From positions 1 to 38,624 of the forward strand of contig SAAW01000010.1 in the NCBI GenBank assembly GCA_009929275.1: 38,624 nucleotides of DNA. Direction: 5' to 3'. The stretch comes from Clostridia bacterium. Its GTDB lineage: Bacteria; Bacillota; Clostridia; Christensenellales; UBA1242. The notes under the pieces are model-generated. The model was not told where the DNA came from. It worked only from the letters and a program-made list of their open reading frames with translations, and did no database searches. Below are positions 1 through 11,020 of the stretch, piece by piece (the first letter of the stretch is position 1; each line of letters begins with the position of its first letter). The translations under genes and the position numbers were made by a program.

Positions 1-35
1 GTTATATTATTATATAATATATTATATATATATAA

Positions 36-2012
<1,977 letters not shown>

Positions 2013-2032
2013 AAAAGAAAAGAGGGAAAAAA

Positions 2033-4546
2033 ATGAAAAAACAAGATTATTCAAAAGAATTAGATGAAATGGTGGACAACACAAAATATATTAAAATACA
2101 CCTCAATGAAGAAATGAAAAAATCTTTCATTTCCTATGCAATGGCGGTGAATGTCAGCCGTGCTATTCCAGACGTTAGAGACGGGCTCAAACCTGTGCAC
2201 AGGAGAATTCTTTTCTCAATGGGAGATATGGGCTTAACAAACGACAAAGCATTCAGAAAAAGTGCTCGTATCGTTGGAGACGTTATGGGAAAATATCACC
2301 CACATGGTGACAGTGCAATATATGATGCGCTTGTTCGTCTTGCACAAGACTTTTCCATAAATGAACCACTTGTGTCAGGACAAGGCAACTTTGGAAGCAT
2401 TGACGGTGACCCACCAGCAGCAGCAAGGTATACAGAAGCAAAACTTTCAAAGATTTCAAGCGAATTATTAAGAGAAATCGACAAAGAAACTGTTGATTTT
2501 TATCCAAATTTTGACGGTACGCTTCAACAACCTGTAGTCTTACCTTCTCGTTTTCCAAATCTTTTGGTGAATGGCTCCGACGGGATTGCCGTTGGAATGG
2601 CGACAAACATTCCTCCTCACAACTTGGGCGAAGTTATCGACGGAGTTGTGGCTCTCATTGAAAATCCAAACATTGAAATTGATGATTTAATCAAATATAT
2701 TCCAGCCCCAGATTTTCCAACAAGAGGTCTTCTTTTAGGCAGAAATGGTGCAAGAACTGCCTTTAAAACTGGTCGTGGAAGCATCGTCCTCAGAGCAAGA
2801 ACAGAGATTGAAGAAGAAGATAAAAGAAGTAAAATTGTCATCACCGAACTGCCCTATCAAGTGAACAAAGCACGACTTATCGAGCAGATTGCAAACCTTG
2901 TGAAAGACAAGAAAATTGAGGGTATTAGTGACATTAAAGAAGAGTCTGATAGAACTGGAATGAGGATTGTTGTGGACGTCAAAAGAGATTCAAATGCACA
3001 ACTTGTGCTCAATCTTTTGTTTAAACACACCCCTCTACAAATCAATTTTGGCATAATTTTCCTTGCTCTTGCCGACGGCGAACCTAAGATTATGAACCTA
3101 AAACAAATGCTTTCCTACTATTTGGAGCATCAAAAAGACGTCATCACTAGAAGAACTAAATATAACCTTGAAAAAGCACTTGAGAAAGCACATATCTTAG
3201 AGGGTTTAGTTTTGGCTCTCTCAAACGTGGACGAAGTTGTCAGAATAATCAAAAAGAGCGAAGACAAAAATGATGCCTGTGCAAAACTTTGCGAGGTTTT
3301 TAGTCTCACCGAAAAACAAGCCACAGCCATTTTGGAAATGCGTTTGCAACGACTCACAAGTCTTGAAGTTCATAAAATTAGAGAAGAGTTAACGACACTT
3401 CAAGGACTAATCGCAGAATATAGAGAAATTCTTAAAAGCGACCAAAAGATTTTGGACATTATTAAATCTGAAATCCTTGAGATAAAAGAAAAATATTCAT
3501 CTCCAAGAAGAACTGAAATTGTTGTGGATTATAACGACATCGATATTGAAGATTTGATTGAGAAAGAAGAAGTTGTCATTTCTCTCACCCACACTGGCTA
3601 TATCAAACGCCAACCTGTTGCAGAGTATAAAACTCAAAGACGAGGAGGAATGGGAGTTTCGGGGCATAAAACAAAAGATGACGATTTTGTGGAAAAAATG
3701 GTTATTTCGAGTTCGCATGACAATCTGCTTTTCTTCACAAATTTAGGCAGAGTTTATTGTCAAAAAGCCTACACATTGCCAGACGCTTCAAAGAATACGA
3801 AAGGACGTGCAATTGTGAATGTAATTCAAATGTCTCCAAATGAAAGCGTAACTGAGATTATCAAACTTGATCCAAACAAACGAGGATTTTTGGTTATGGC
3901 AACTCAAAATGGACTTATCAAGAAAACATCAATTGATGAATTTAATCACATAAATAAAAATGGTAAGATTGCCATAAGGATTTTGGAAAATGACAAACTT
4001 ATCAGTGTTGAAGAGACTTGCGGACGCGACGAGATTGTCGTGGCGACTCACGAAGGGAAATGTATAAGATTTAGCGAAGAAAATGTGAGAAGAATGGGAA
4101 GAAGTTCGCAAGGTGTGAAGAGCATATCTCTTAAAAAAGGCGACAAAGTTGTTGATATGATTGTTGTCAGAAATGGATCAATGTTCCTCACAATCTCAGA
4201 AAATGGCTATGGAAAAAGAAGTGATCCTGTGGAATACCGCTTACAAAATCGTGGCGGAAAAGGAATTAAGGCAGGAATTTTCAATCAAAAAACTGGCAAA
4301 CTTGTTAATTTGAAACAGATTAAAGAGGAGCAAGATGTAATTTTAATGAGCGAGAGTGGCACGATAATTAGGCTAAACGGCGAAGAGATAAACGCAATCA
4401 GCAGAAACACTCAAGGTGTGAGAATTATGAAACTAAAAGACAATAATTATAAAGTTGTTTGTGCGTCTGTGACAGAGCATCAAGAAGAACTTGAAGACGA
4501 AAATTCAGCCGATGCGGAAAATATTGTGGAAAACAACGAACAATAA
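2033..4546 (+). CDS. gyrA: DNA gyrase subunit A
   Basis: Breakage-reunion subunit of gyrase. Seen: the [18 protein letters not shown] start of the winged-helix region, the quinolone-pocket segment [10 protein letters not shown] with the usual serine, and the catalytic tyrosine in [11 protein letters not shown]-terminal beta-pinwheel carries a GyrA-box-like QRRGGMG and a second QNRGGKG blade, which separates it from ParC. At 837 residues it is full length with an acidic tail. GAGGG lies seven bases before the ATG. It is followed at once by an intrinsic terminator, so it closes the gyrB-gyrA operon. The serine in the quinolone pocket suggests no classical resistance substitution there (inference). 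Confidence 0.97.
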   Translation: MKKQDYSKELDEMVDNTKYIKIHLNEEMKKSFISYAMAVNVSRAIPDVRDGLKPVHRRILFSMGDMGLTNDKAFRKSARIVGDVMGKYHPHGDSAIYDALVRLAQDFSINEPLVSGQGNFGSIDGDPPAAARYTEAKLSKISSELLREIDKETVDFYPNFDGTLQQPVVLPSRFPNLLVNGSDGIAVGMATNIPPHNLGEVIDGVVALIENPNIEIDDLIKYIPAPDFPTRGLLLGRNGARTAFKTGRGSIVLRARTEIEEEDKRSKIVITELPYQVNKARLIEQIANLVKDKKIEGISDIKEESDRTGMRIVVDVKRDSNAQLVLNLLFKHTPLQINFGIIFLALADGEPKIMNLKQMLSYYLEHQKDVITRRTKYNLEKALEKAHILEGLVLALSNVDEVVRIIKKSEDKNDACAKLCEVFSLTEKQATAILEMRLQRLTSLEVHKIREELTTLQGLIAEYREILKSDQKILDIIKSEILEIKEKYSSPRRTEIVVDYNDIDIEDLIEKEEVVISLTHTGYIKRQPVAEYKTQRRGGMGVSGHKTKDDDFVEKMVISSSHDNLLFFTNLGRVYCQKAYTLPDASKNTKGRAIVNVIQMSPNESVTEIIKLDPNKRGFLVMATQNGLIKKTSIDEFNHINKNGKIAIRILENDKLISVEETCGRDEIVVATHEGKCIRFSEENVRRMGRSSQGVKSISLKKGDKVVDMIVVRNGSMFLTISENGYGKRSDPVEYRLQNRGGKGIKAGIFNQKTGKLVNLKQIKEEQDVILMSESGTIIRLNGEEINAISRNTQGVRIMKLKDNNYKVVCASVTEHQEELEDENSADAENIVENNEQ

Positions 4547-4551
4547 ATTTT

Positions 4552-4585
4552 TAAAAAAAAAGGACTGCTCAGGCGGTCTTTTTTA
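4552..4585 (+). terminator. intrinsic terminator after gyrA
   Basis: GACTGC-TCAG-GCGGTC forms a six-pair stem (one G-T pair) with a tetraloop, flanked by an A-run and followed by six T. It lies six bases after the gyrA stop and separates gyrase from the yabP cluster. Confidence 0.9.
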
Positions 4586-4641
4586 TTGAATAAAAATTAA
4601 ATTATAGACATATATTTTAATAAAAATAAAAGGATATGTTT

Positions 4642-4950
4642 ATGGAAATTTCAAATAGCGAAGTCGTTACAAAACAGATAGATGAAGAGAAAATCTTTAA
4701 AGAAAGTGAGATTGTCTTAAAAAACAGGAAACTACTCACAATTTCTGGTGTAGAAAAGGTTTATGAGGCAAATGAGGCAAAAGTCCAGTTGCGTGTTGCT
4801 GGTTCAAATCTGCTCATTTTGGGAGAAAAATTGAGCGTGGATAAATTAAGTGTTCAAGATGGAATTATTGAAATATCTGGCATTGTTTGTGACATTAGGT
4901 TTAATTCATACAGTGGAAAAAGCGGATTTTTTAAAAAGATATTCAAATGA
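4642..4950 (+). CDS. yabP: YabP/YqfC-family sporulation protein
   Basis: Small beta-rich protein of the YabP family. In Bacillus, yabP is a sporulation gene needed for proper spore coat/cortex formation. The family pattern is visible: KLLTISGVEKVYEANE, then LLILGEKLSVDKLSVQDG, then IIEISGIV, close to the usual LxIxGVxxVxSFxE and LxIxGxxLxIxxLxLExGxLxIxG layout. The track begins at 4636, but AGGA ends one base before that ATG; the ATG at 4642 has seven-base spacing and is preferred (102 residues). It overlaps yabQ by four bases, a conserved gene order (yabP-yabQ-divIC) that supports the call. Confidence 0.85.
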   Translation: MEISNSEVVTKQIDEEKIFKESEIVLKNRKLLTISGVEKVYEANEAKVQLRVAGSNLLILGEKLSVDKLSVQDGIIEISGIVCDIRFNSYSGKSGFFKKIFK

Positions 4951-5390
4951 TTCTCTTTTCCACCATTAATCAACCAATAATTTTATGGCTATTTTGCTAT
5001 CTTGGGTTTGCCTCAGGGCTTATATTTTTCATCGTGTTTAATTTCAGCAATTTCGTTAGAAATAAAAAGATTTTAAAGAATAATATTACAAAAATGACAA
5101 TCAATAAAAAGCAAAAAAATAAAAAAATAAAAAGTATTTTTTTGAAAAATTGTAAAAAATTATTTTGTTTATTTATAAAAAATTTTTCAGTTGTTTTAAG
5201 TGTTCTAACTTTTCTTGTTGTTCTTTTTGTAAGTTATATTTTAAATTTGTTTTACAACTACGGAGAGTTGTCTTTTGTGAATATAATAACATTTTGCCTT
5301 GCTTTTTCACTTGCAAACATATTTCTTAAAACGCTTGCTAAGTCCGTGCTTAATTTCTATAATGATAAAAGAATAAAAGGAACAAAATAG
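4947..5390 (+). CDS. yabQ: YabQ-like spore cortex membrane protein
   Basis: In Bacillus, YabQ is a mother-cell membrane protein required for spore cortex. Here: 147 residues, a hydrophobic N-terminal helix pair (LWLFCYLGFASGLIFFIVFN), a lysine-rich middle, then two further hydrophobic segments. The sequence is poorly conserved, so the call rests mainly on topology and position between yabP and a divIC-like gene. Its start codon overlaps the yabP stop (ATGA), indicating translational coupling. Very high A/T with many Lys/Asn/Phe codons. Confidence 0.75.
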   Translation: MILFSTINQPIILWLFCYLGFASGLIFFIVFNFSNFVRNKKILKNNITKMTINKKQKNKKIKSIFLKNCKKLFCLFIKNFSVVLSVLTFLVVLFVSYILNLFYNYGELSFVNIITFCLAFSLANIFLKTLAKSVLNFYNDKRIKGTK

Positions 5391-5591
5391 ATGAAAATTG
5401 AAGGGGATAAGAAGTCAAAACTAATTTTTTATATGTTGGTTGCAATCATCGCGCTGTTTTTGGCTGGCATTATATATCAGTTTGTTTGTATAAAGCAACT
5501 TGAAAGCCGTGTTTCTGAGCTTGAAACAACTGCGACAATAAATTATGAAATTGAGAGCATAAGTTTGGCAAATTTATGCATAAATATATAA
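5391..5591 (+). CDS. divIC: DivIC/FtsB-like septum formation protein
   Basis: Sixty-six residues with a short charged cytoplasmic N terminus, one transmembrane helix (about residues 12-32, FYMLVAIIALFLAGIIYQF) and a coiled-coil start (IKQLESRVSELETT). This is the layout of DivIC/FtsB, bitopic division proteins that bind FtsL and FtsQ at the septum. The ATG follows directly on the yabQ stop codon, and AAAAGGAAC precedes it inside yabQ. The coiled coil is shorter than in Bacillus DivIC, and the FtsL-type alternative cannot be excluded from sequence alone. Synteny with yabP-yabQ is the main support. Confidence 0.72.
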   Translation: MKIEGDKKSKLIFYMLVAIIALFLAGIIYQFVCIKQLESRVSELETTATINYEIESISLANLCINI

Positions 5592-5592
5592 T
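5565..5592 (+). promoter_or_regulatory. possible sigma-A promoter
   Basis: TTGGCA and TATAAT separated by 16 bases, inside the end of the divIC-like gene and upstream of the small membrane protein gene at 5628, which would then have its own transcript. Confidence 0.45.
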
Positions 5593-5627
5593 CATATTAA
5601 TATAATTAAAAAAAGGGAGATTAAAAA

Positions 5628-5849
5628 ATGGCAACAAAATCGGATTATTTTGGATTAAGCTACGTGGTGAGCCTAATTTTGGCGATAATTCCTGTGACGG
5701 CTTGGTTCTGCGGGATTGTGACGAGATTTCAAGAGGGGAAATATGTCGCTGGAATTGTAAGGTTTTTTCTTGGATTTTCAGTTATCTGGGTTCTTGATCT
5801 TGTGTTTATGATTAGAGATAAGAAAATATTTAGACTTTTAAATGTCTAA
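5628..5849 (+). CDS. small two-helix membrane protein, unknown function
   Basis: Seventy-three residues with two clear hydrophobic helices: about 9-30 (YVVSLILAIIPVTAWFCGIV) and about 41-60 (IVRFFLGFSVIWVLDLVFMI), a short loop FQEGKYVAG and a basic tail. I do not recognise a named family; the two-helix hairpin with GKYVAGIVRFFLG between recalls TM2-like or Pmp3-like small membrane proteins, but the match is only topological. A good ribosome site (AAAGGGAG) sits nine bases before the ATG, and a terminator follows, so it is a genuine gene, either alone or the last of the yabP operon. Confidence 0.75.
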   Translation: MATKSDYFGLSYVVSLILAIIPVTAWFCGIVTRFQEGKYVAGIVRFFLGFSVIWVLDLVFMIRDKKIFRLLNV

Positions 5850-5858
5850 AATTTCATA

Positions 5859-5882
5859 GAAAAGACTTAATGGTCTTTTTTA
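5859..5882 (+). terminator. intrinsic terminator
   Basis: AAAAGAC-TTAATG-GTCTTTT gives a seven-pair stem followed by a T-run, ten bases after the stop of the small membrane protein gene. Confidence 0.85.
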
Positions 5883-5949
5883 TGAATAAAAAAAATGAAT
5901 TTTTAAATAAATTAAAAAAATTTTAAAAATAATCATTATCTAATAAAAA

Positions 5950-7170
5950 TTAATACATTTTATTATTTTGAAGAAAGTCGACAATATATTGCCTCGACTG
6001 TTCTTCTTTTTTTGGAATGAAATAAGCGCAAAATATTGACGCTCCCCCCATAATAAAGAATGATGGAACAAGCATAAAAGGGCCAAACATACAAAGAGAG
6101 TCAATCAAAATCCTTGAATATCTCGAGGAATTTGTCCTATTATATAGTGCTTTATTGTTCACCCCAAGGATTTTACAACGAGTGGTCATTCGGGAATAGC
6201 AAAAAATGCTTATGAAAGAATATAAAAATCCCAATGCTCCAAACAGTGCAATTTCAATGTAAATTATATTAACGACAAAAGGAACAATCATCACAAGTAA
6301 GGCGGAAAAAAGGCAACTATAGACGACAATTTTTGTCAAATCAATCCTGTCTTCAAGCCGTCCGACAAACAAACACCCTAGTCCAAAAAGTCCATTATAA
6401 GCCATTTGAATGTAAGCCGAAAAACTGTAACTTTCAGCGGAAACTTTGAATAGATAAAGGCTGAAAACATTCATTAATGAGTCAAAAATACAGATAAAAA
6501 AATAAACGAAAAAATAGTTTCTGAGAACTTTGTCTCTGAGAATTTCGAGTTGATGTTTTTTGATTTTAATTTCTTTATAGGAAATGACCGCGTCGCTAAC
6601 AGAGTCTTTGTTAAAGCCTGTATTGTGACGCCTTTTAAAATAATAAATAAAAAGAGGGATAACGGAGATTAGATATGAAAAACAAGAAACGCACACCACA
6701 ACCCATTTGCTTAGATTATCTAAAAATAATCCGCCAATTAAGATAGCAATGATAACTCCGAAATAGTCAAAAAAACGAGTGACCCCTGTGAGTGAACCGA
6801 CATTGCCTGAAACGCTATAATTAAAAACATATTCGTGTGGCAATTCTCTGAATGCTTCGGACAAAGATTGAAAAACTAAAATTAATATTATTGCAAAAAT
6901 TTGATACTCTGTGTCTAAGAGAAGTATTGAGACCGAGTAGATTAAAAAAGGAATAATTCTTATGAGAAGAATAAGTTGAGGCTTGTTTTGAATGATATGA
7001 TAAAAAATCCTTGTAAAAATAATTTTCAAAATGTTTAAAGCAGTGAGATAGGCAAAAGCCCAAGTGAAATTCCCCGTGCTTTGATATATGATGAGTGCAA
7101 CAAAAGCCCCAAGTATATTTGTGGCGAATTGAGAAATTATTTTATGAAAATTCAATAGTTTTAGTTGCAT
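5950..7170 (-). CDS. major facilitator superfamily transporter
   Basis: Integral membrane protein of 406 residues with about ten to twelve hydrophobic helices in two halves, joined by a basic cytoplasmic loop around residue 180-215 (FKRRHNTGF ... YKEIKIKKHQ). This is the MFS fold. A motif-A-like turn is visible in the second half (FVGRLEDRIDLTKI). The substrate cannot be told from sequence. AAGGAAGGG precedes the ATG. The gene is divergent from queH and convergent to the yabP cluster, so it is transcribed alone. Confidence 0.8.
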   Translation of the reverse strand: MQLKLLNFHKIISQFATNILGAFVALIIYQSTGNFTWAFAYLTALNILKIIFTRIFYHIIQNKPQLILLIRIIPFLIYSVSILLLDTEYQIFAIILILVFQSLSEAFRELPHEYVFNYSVSGNVGSLTGVTRFFDYFGVIIAILIGGLFLDNLSKWVVVCVSCFSYLISVIPLFIYYFKRRHNTGFNKDSVSDAVISYKEIKIKKHQLEILRDKVLRNYFFVYFFICIFDSLMNVFSLYLFKVSAESYSFSAYIQMAYNGLFGLGCLFVGRLEDRIDLTKIVVYSCLFSALLVMIVPFVVNIIYIEIALFGALGFLYSFISIFCYSRMTTRCKILGVNNKALYNRTNSSRYSRILIDSLCMFGPFMLVPSFFIMGGASIFCAYFIPKKEEQSRQYIVDFLQNNKMY

Positions 7171-7255
7171 ATCCCTTCCTTATAATATTAGTAAAATTTT
7201 AGTTTAAATTCAGTTTATTTGCAAGCGGAATTGATTGAAATGAATTTTAAAAAGT

Positions 7256-7261
7256 GTATAA
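7256..7261 (+). promoter_or_regulatory. -10 element directly before queH
   Basis: A consensus TATAAT ends seven bases before the likely queH start codon. Candidate -35 hexamers upstream (TTGATT, TTGAAA) have non-ideal spacing of 19 and 15. Transcription would begin at or next to the ATG. Confidence 0.5.
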
Positions 7262-7268
7262 TAAAAGT

Positions 7269-7820
7269 ATGAAGAAAAAAATGCTTCTCCACAGTTGCTG
7301 TGGACCGTGCTCAACCGCAGTTATTGAAAGATTAAAAAATGAGTTTGACTTGACCATTTTTTATTACAATCCAAACATTTTTCCTCTAAAGGAATATTCT
7401 CTCAGGCTTCACGAACAACAAAGATACGTTAAAGACGCAAATTTAAAAGTTTTTGTGATTGACGGGACTTATGAAGATAATAGTAATTTTTACGAAAGTT
7501 TTAAAGGGCTTGAAAATGAGATTGAGGGTGGCAAAAGGTGCACAGTTTGTTTTTATAAGAGAATGGAAAAAACGGCAAAGGAGGCCAAGAATAGCGGTTT
7601 TGACATTTTCGCCACAACGCTTTCCGTCAGTCCGCACAAAAATGCAGAAATAATAAATTCAATCGGGCAAGAACTTTCAAAAAAGTTTGACATTCCATAT
7701 TTGGTCGCAGATTTTAAGAAACAAGACGGCTACCTAAATAGCATAAAAAAATCAAAAGAATACAATCTTTATCGTCAAGATTATTGCGGTTGTAAATTTT
7801 CAATGAAAAAGAAAAGTTGA
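7269..7820 (+). CDS. queH: epoxyqueuosine reductase QueH
   Basis: QueH (formerly DUF208) reduces epoxyqueuosine to queuosine in tRNA, the last step of queuosine synthesis, as a non-cobalamin alternative to QueG. Seen: the N-terminal HSCCGPCS motif with its cysteine pair, the YYNPNIFP and EYSLRLHEQ segments, GGKRCTVCFYKRME with a second cysteine pair, TTLSVSPHKN, and the C-terminal RQDYCGCKFS. These are the family's metal-site and iron-sulfur cysteines. The track begins at a GTG at 7254, but that GTG overlaps a TATAAT box; the ATG at 7269 (MKKKMLLHSCC) is the family-like start and gives 183 residues. There is no ribosome site before it. Confidence 0.93.
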   Translation: MKKKMLLHSCCGPCSTAVIERLKNEFDLTIFYYNPNIFPLKEYSLRLHEQQRYVKDANLKVFVIDGTYEDNSNFYESFKGLENEIEGGKRCTVCFYKRMEKTAKEAKNSGFDIFATTLSVSPHKNAEIINSIGQELSKKFDIPYLVADFKKQDGYLNSIKKSKEYNLYRQDYCGCKFSMKKKS

Positions 7821-7863
7821 AAATAATATACTGTATTTTGTTATTGAAATTATTTTTTGAACT

Positions 7864-7900
7864 AAAAAAGGCAATGAATTAACTTTCTGCCTTCTTTTTT
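7864..7900. terminator. bidirectional terminator between queH and ATPase gene
   Basis: AAGGCA and TGCCTT form a six-pair stem with a 14-base loop, flanked by A-rich and T-rich runs on both sides. It lies between convergent genes and includes the stop codon of the minus-strand ATPase gene. Confidence 0.75.
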
Positions 7901-10239
7901 GTAAACGAAAAAATCTTTTCAAATAGTTTTCTAAGGAAGAAATAGGAAAAGTTTATGCCGAAAATTGTGATGATTAAAAAGATTAAATTATAGTTCGAAA
8001 GAGGGTGATATCCAAAGAAAGATATTGGAATAATTAGGAAAAACATAAGGCAAATGGCAAGCGAAGATGACACCAAAATAAATCGAAATCTGTCAAATGG
8101 AAAGCAAAGATTAAACAGAATGAAAAATGCGCCAAATGTCACTGTGTAGGAGATTAGGGTTGGGATAAGCTGAGGCGAATTAGTAATGTTGGAATAAATA
8201 TAACAAGCAAGAGTTCCTAAAAACAGCACAATTGCTCCGGGCAGTGTCTTTGAAGAAAGATTTGCCAAAAATGAGCCTTTAATTCGCTCGTTATTTGGTT
8301 GCAATGCCAAGAAAAATGCAGGAAATCCGACGAAGAAAGTCTCCCACAATAGAATTTGATTTGGCTGTAAAGGATAGTTATAATTTTTTGAAAACAAAAC
8401 AAAAATAGTGAGGAATATTGTAAAGAATGTCTTTGTCAAAAATAGTGATGATGCTTTTGAAATGTTGTTAATCACCCTTCGCCCTTCCGTGACAATTGTG
8501 GGCATTGCAGAGAAATTGTCTTCAAGCATAATAAGATTGCTAGCACTTCTCGTTGCCTCGCTTCCGCTTGCCATCGCAATAGAACAGTCGCTTTCTTTCA
8601 AAGCAAGGATATCATTAACCCCGTCTCCCGTCATCGCCACTCTTTCCCCGCTTAATTTTAACGCGTGGATAATCAGATATTTTTGTTCGGGAGTAACCCT
8701 GCCAAAAACAGTATATTTTGTTGCGACTTTCGAAACTTCGTCATCAGAGAGATTTTCCAAACTTATGCACATATCATAGTTTAAAACGCCCACTTTTTTG
8801 CTAATATTGCTAACTGTGTCTACATTGTCACCCGAGATTATTTTCACTTTAACATCATTTTTGTTAAACCAATCGATTGTCTTTTTTGCGTCTGGTCGAA
8901 TGTTGTCTTGAATGGTGATGATTGCAATCGGTTCGTTATTCTTTGAGATTTTGCCCTTAATAATTTTGTCCTTACTCTCGCATAACAAAACCACGCGATA
9001 TCCGTCTTGCGTGATGTTTTTGATTGTTTGGGCGATGTCCTTCTCCAGTTTGTTTGTCACAAATTCGGGAGCCCCCAGAATAAAAGTCCCCAGTTTTTCA
9101 AACTCAACTGCGGAAAACTTTTTCTCACTGCTAAATTCAATCAAGGCATTCACATTATCAGCTTTTTTGCTTACTGTGAAATATTTTGAAAGAGCAATCG
9201 AAGTGGAGTTTATTGTTTTAAAAGAATGAACAAAATTTTTCATAATTTCAAATATTTTTTTATTTGTGCTGTTAATTGGAAGAACGCTTTTCACAGTCAT
9301 TGTTCCATCTGTCAAAGTCCCCGTTTTATCAAGGCACAAAACGCTTGCCCGAGCAAGCATCTCAATGCTATATATGTCTTGCACAAGAGTTCTTTGTTTT
9401 GCAAGGTTAAACACCCCCACGACAAGTGAAACGCTTGTGAGAAGAAACATTCCCACAGGCATCATTCCAATGATTGAGCCAGAGGCTCTTTCAATAGCAA
9501 AAGGCAACCCGTGTTGCCCATAATATAGGTCAAGAAAAGTGAGTGTACCAAGCGGAATGATTATTATTCCAATTATTTTAATGATGAAATTAAGCGTTTT
9601 TAAAATGTCGCTTTGGTTATCTTTAAACTCACGGGCTTTTCTAATTAGTTTTGAACTGTAAGTCTCCATTCCAACTTTGCTCGCAATGGCTTTTCCCGCT
9701 CCGCTGACGATAAAACTTCCTCCAAGAAGTAAATCGCCCTTTTTTTTCTTAATGGGTTTGCTCTCACCTGTTAACAAACTCTCGTTTGTCTCCATATCTC
9801 CGTCCAAAAGATAACAATCCGCACAAATTTGGTCGCCATTTTTAAGAAAAATAATATCGTCCTTAACAACTTCAAAGATTTCAACTTGCCTTTCTTCGCC
9901 GTCCCGCAACACTGTGACTTTGCTTGTGTTCAAAACAGTTATGCTGTCAACCTTTTTTTTAGCACGGATTTCCTGAATGAGCCCAATGCAAAGATTTGCA
10001 ATAAAAACTACAATAAAAAAGACATTCTCAAAACTCCCAATGGCGATGAGAACTCCCGCAACCAAAAAACAAATAAAATTGAACCAAGTGAAAATGTTTC
10101 CAAAAAAAATTTGGGCATAAGTTTTTGTTGTTTTAGTGAAAATTTTATTTGTTAAGTTTTGTTTGATGCGTTCGTCAACTTGTGATGACGACAACCCCAC
10201 ATTTTCGTTCACAACGGAATTTTGTTCAAGAATACTCAT
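7879..10239 (-). CDS. P-type cation-translocating ATPase (CtpE-like)
   Basis: Ion pump of 786 residues. Seen in order: actuator domain with LTGES (about residue 157), the phosphorylation site DKTGTLT (about 305), the nucleotide domain, and MTGDGVND with the following P-domain helix. Two hydrophobic helices precede the actuator and about six follow the catalytic core. There is no heavy-metal N-terminal domain and no CPC motif, so it is not a P1B metal pump. The helix-4 segment reads MMPVGMFLLTS, where Ca/Mg pumps usually have PEG or PEM. The overall layout resembles the CtpE/CaxP calcium group; the substrate is uncertain. A TetR gene lies 19 bases upstream in the same operon. Confidence 0.88.
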   Translation of the reverse strand: MSILEQNSVVNENVGLSSSQVDERIKQNLTNKIFTKTTKTYAQIFFGNIFTWFNFICFLVAGVLIAIGSFENVFFIVVFIANLCIGLIQEIRAKKKVDSITVLNTSKVTVLRDGEERQVEIFEVVKDDIIFLKNGDQICADCYLLDGDMETNESLLTGESKPIKKKKGDLLLGGSFIVSGAGKAIASKVGMETYSSKLIRKAREFKDNQSDILKTLNFIIKIIGIIIIPLGTLTFLDLYYGQHGLPFAIERASGSIIGMMPVGMFLLTSVSLVVGVFNLAKQRTLVQDIYSIEMLARASVLCLDKTGTLTDGTMTVKSVLPINSTNKKIFEIMKNFVHSFKTINSTSIALSKYFTVSKKADNVNALIEFSSEKKFSAVEFEKLGTFILGAPEFVTNKLEKDIAQTIKNITQDGYRVVLLCESKDKIIKGKISKNNEPIAIITIQDNIRPDAKKTIDWFNKNDVKVKIISGDNVDTVSNISKKVGVLNYDMCISLENLSDDEVSKVATKYTVFGRVTPEQKYLIIHALKLSGERVAMTGDGVNDILALKESDCSIAMASGSEATRSASNLIMLEDNFSAMPTIVTEGRRVINNISKASSLFLTKTFFTIFLTIFVLFSKNYNYPLQPNQILLWETFFVGFPAFFLALQPNNERIKGSFLANLSSKTLPGAIVLFLGTLACYIYSNITNSPQLIPTLISYTVTFGAFFILFNLCFPFDRFRFILVSSSLAICLMFFLIIPISFFGYHPLSNYNLIFLIITIFGINFSYFFLRKLFEKIFSFTKKKAES

Positions 10240-10258
10240 AAAACTCCTCTAAATAAAA

Positions 10259-10846
10259 CTAATTTAGTTGTTTGACAACGCTGGCACAAAGGTCATTAAT
10301 ATAGTCAATGGAGTCCTGACTTTCAAAGTCAAAGTTGCTGTCAATTTCTTCACTGAAACTTCCAATTAAACCACTGAAAGCAAAGTTTAGTGCAGATTCG
10401 CTATATTCAAAAAGAGTTCCCTCGTCCTCACCTTTTTCGCAAATTTCAGTGAAGAGGGAAAAGATTACTTCTCGACATTTATAAAGTGTGTTTGTAATGA
10501 TGTCGGCATCTTCTTCCGAAAGAAATGGAGCATAGAAGTCGGTGAAAGTCCAAGGCATCACCATCCAATAGTTCGCTTTCATTGTGATGATGACTGCTTT
10601 CATAAAAGTTTTAAGGCTCGTCCGAAAGGTCGAAATTTCAAAACTAGACGAAAAGAATTTAATCATCTTGTTAAGATAGAAAACAATACTGTTGAAAACC
10701 ATCTCATCTTTGCTTTTAAAATATTCATATATAGTGCTCTTACCCATATCGCAACGCCTTGCAACTTCCGACAATGTTATGGACTTATAGTCCACGCGGT
10801 CGTTAAGCATTGAAAGGACTTCATCATAAATTATTTCTTTTTTCAT
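10259..10846 (-). CDS. TetR-family transcriptional regulator
   Basis: One-component repressor type. Residues 14-46 of this reading carry a typical TetR helix-turn-helix (ITLSEVARRCDMGKSTIYEYF followed by SKDEM), and the rest is an all-helical ligand domain. The track starts at 10858, but GGAGTG lies five bases before the ATG at 10846 (MKKEIIYDEV), which is preferred (195 residues). It directly precedes the P-type ATPase gene, so it most likely controls that pump and itself. I could not see a clear palindromic operator in the A/T-rich upstream DNA. Confidence 0.88.
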   Translation of the reverse strand: MKKEIIYDEVLSMLNDRVDYKSITLSEVARRCDMGKSTIYEYFKSKDEMVFNSIVFYLNKMIKFFSSSFEISTFRTSLKTFMKAVIITMKANYWMVMPWTFTDFYAPFLSEEDADIITNTLYKCREVIFSLFTEICEKGEDEGTLFEYSESALNFAFSGLIGSFSEEIDSNFDFESQDSIDYINDLCASVVKQLN

Positions 10847-11020
10847 AATACACTCCAAAATAAATTGTTATGTTAAAGATTATATATATTTTTTTCTTAT
10901 TTGTAAAGAAAAATGCTTATAAATACGATAAATTAAAATATTTTTATAAAATACTAGATAAAAAAATATAAAAAATATATAATAACCTATAATGATAAAA
11001 AAGGAAAAAAAAAGGAAAGT

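Noticed and set aside
8408-9523. plus-strand ORFs opposite the P-type ATPase genes (also 21125-23152)
   Set aside because: Antisense shadows of strong coding regions with no ribosome sites.
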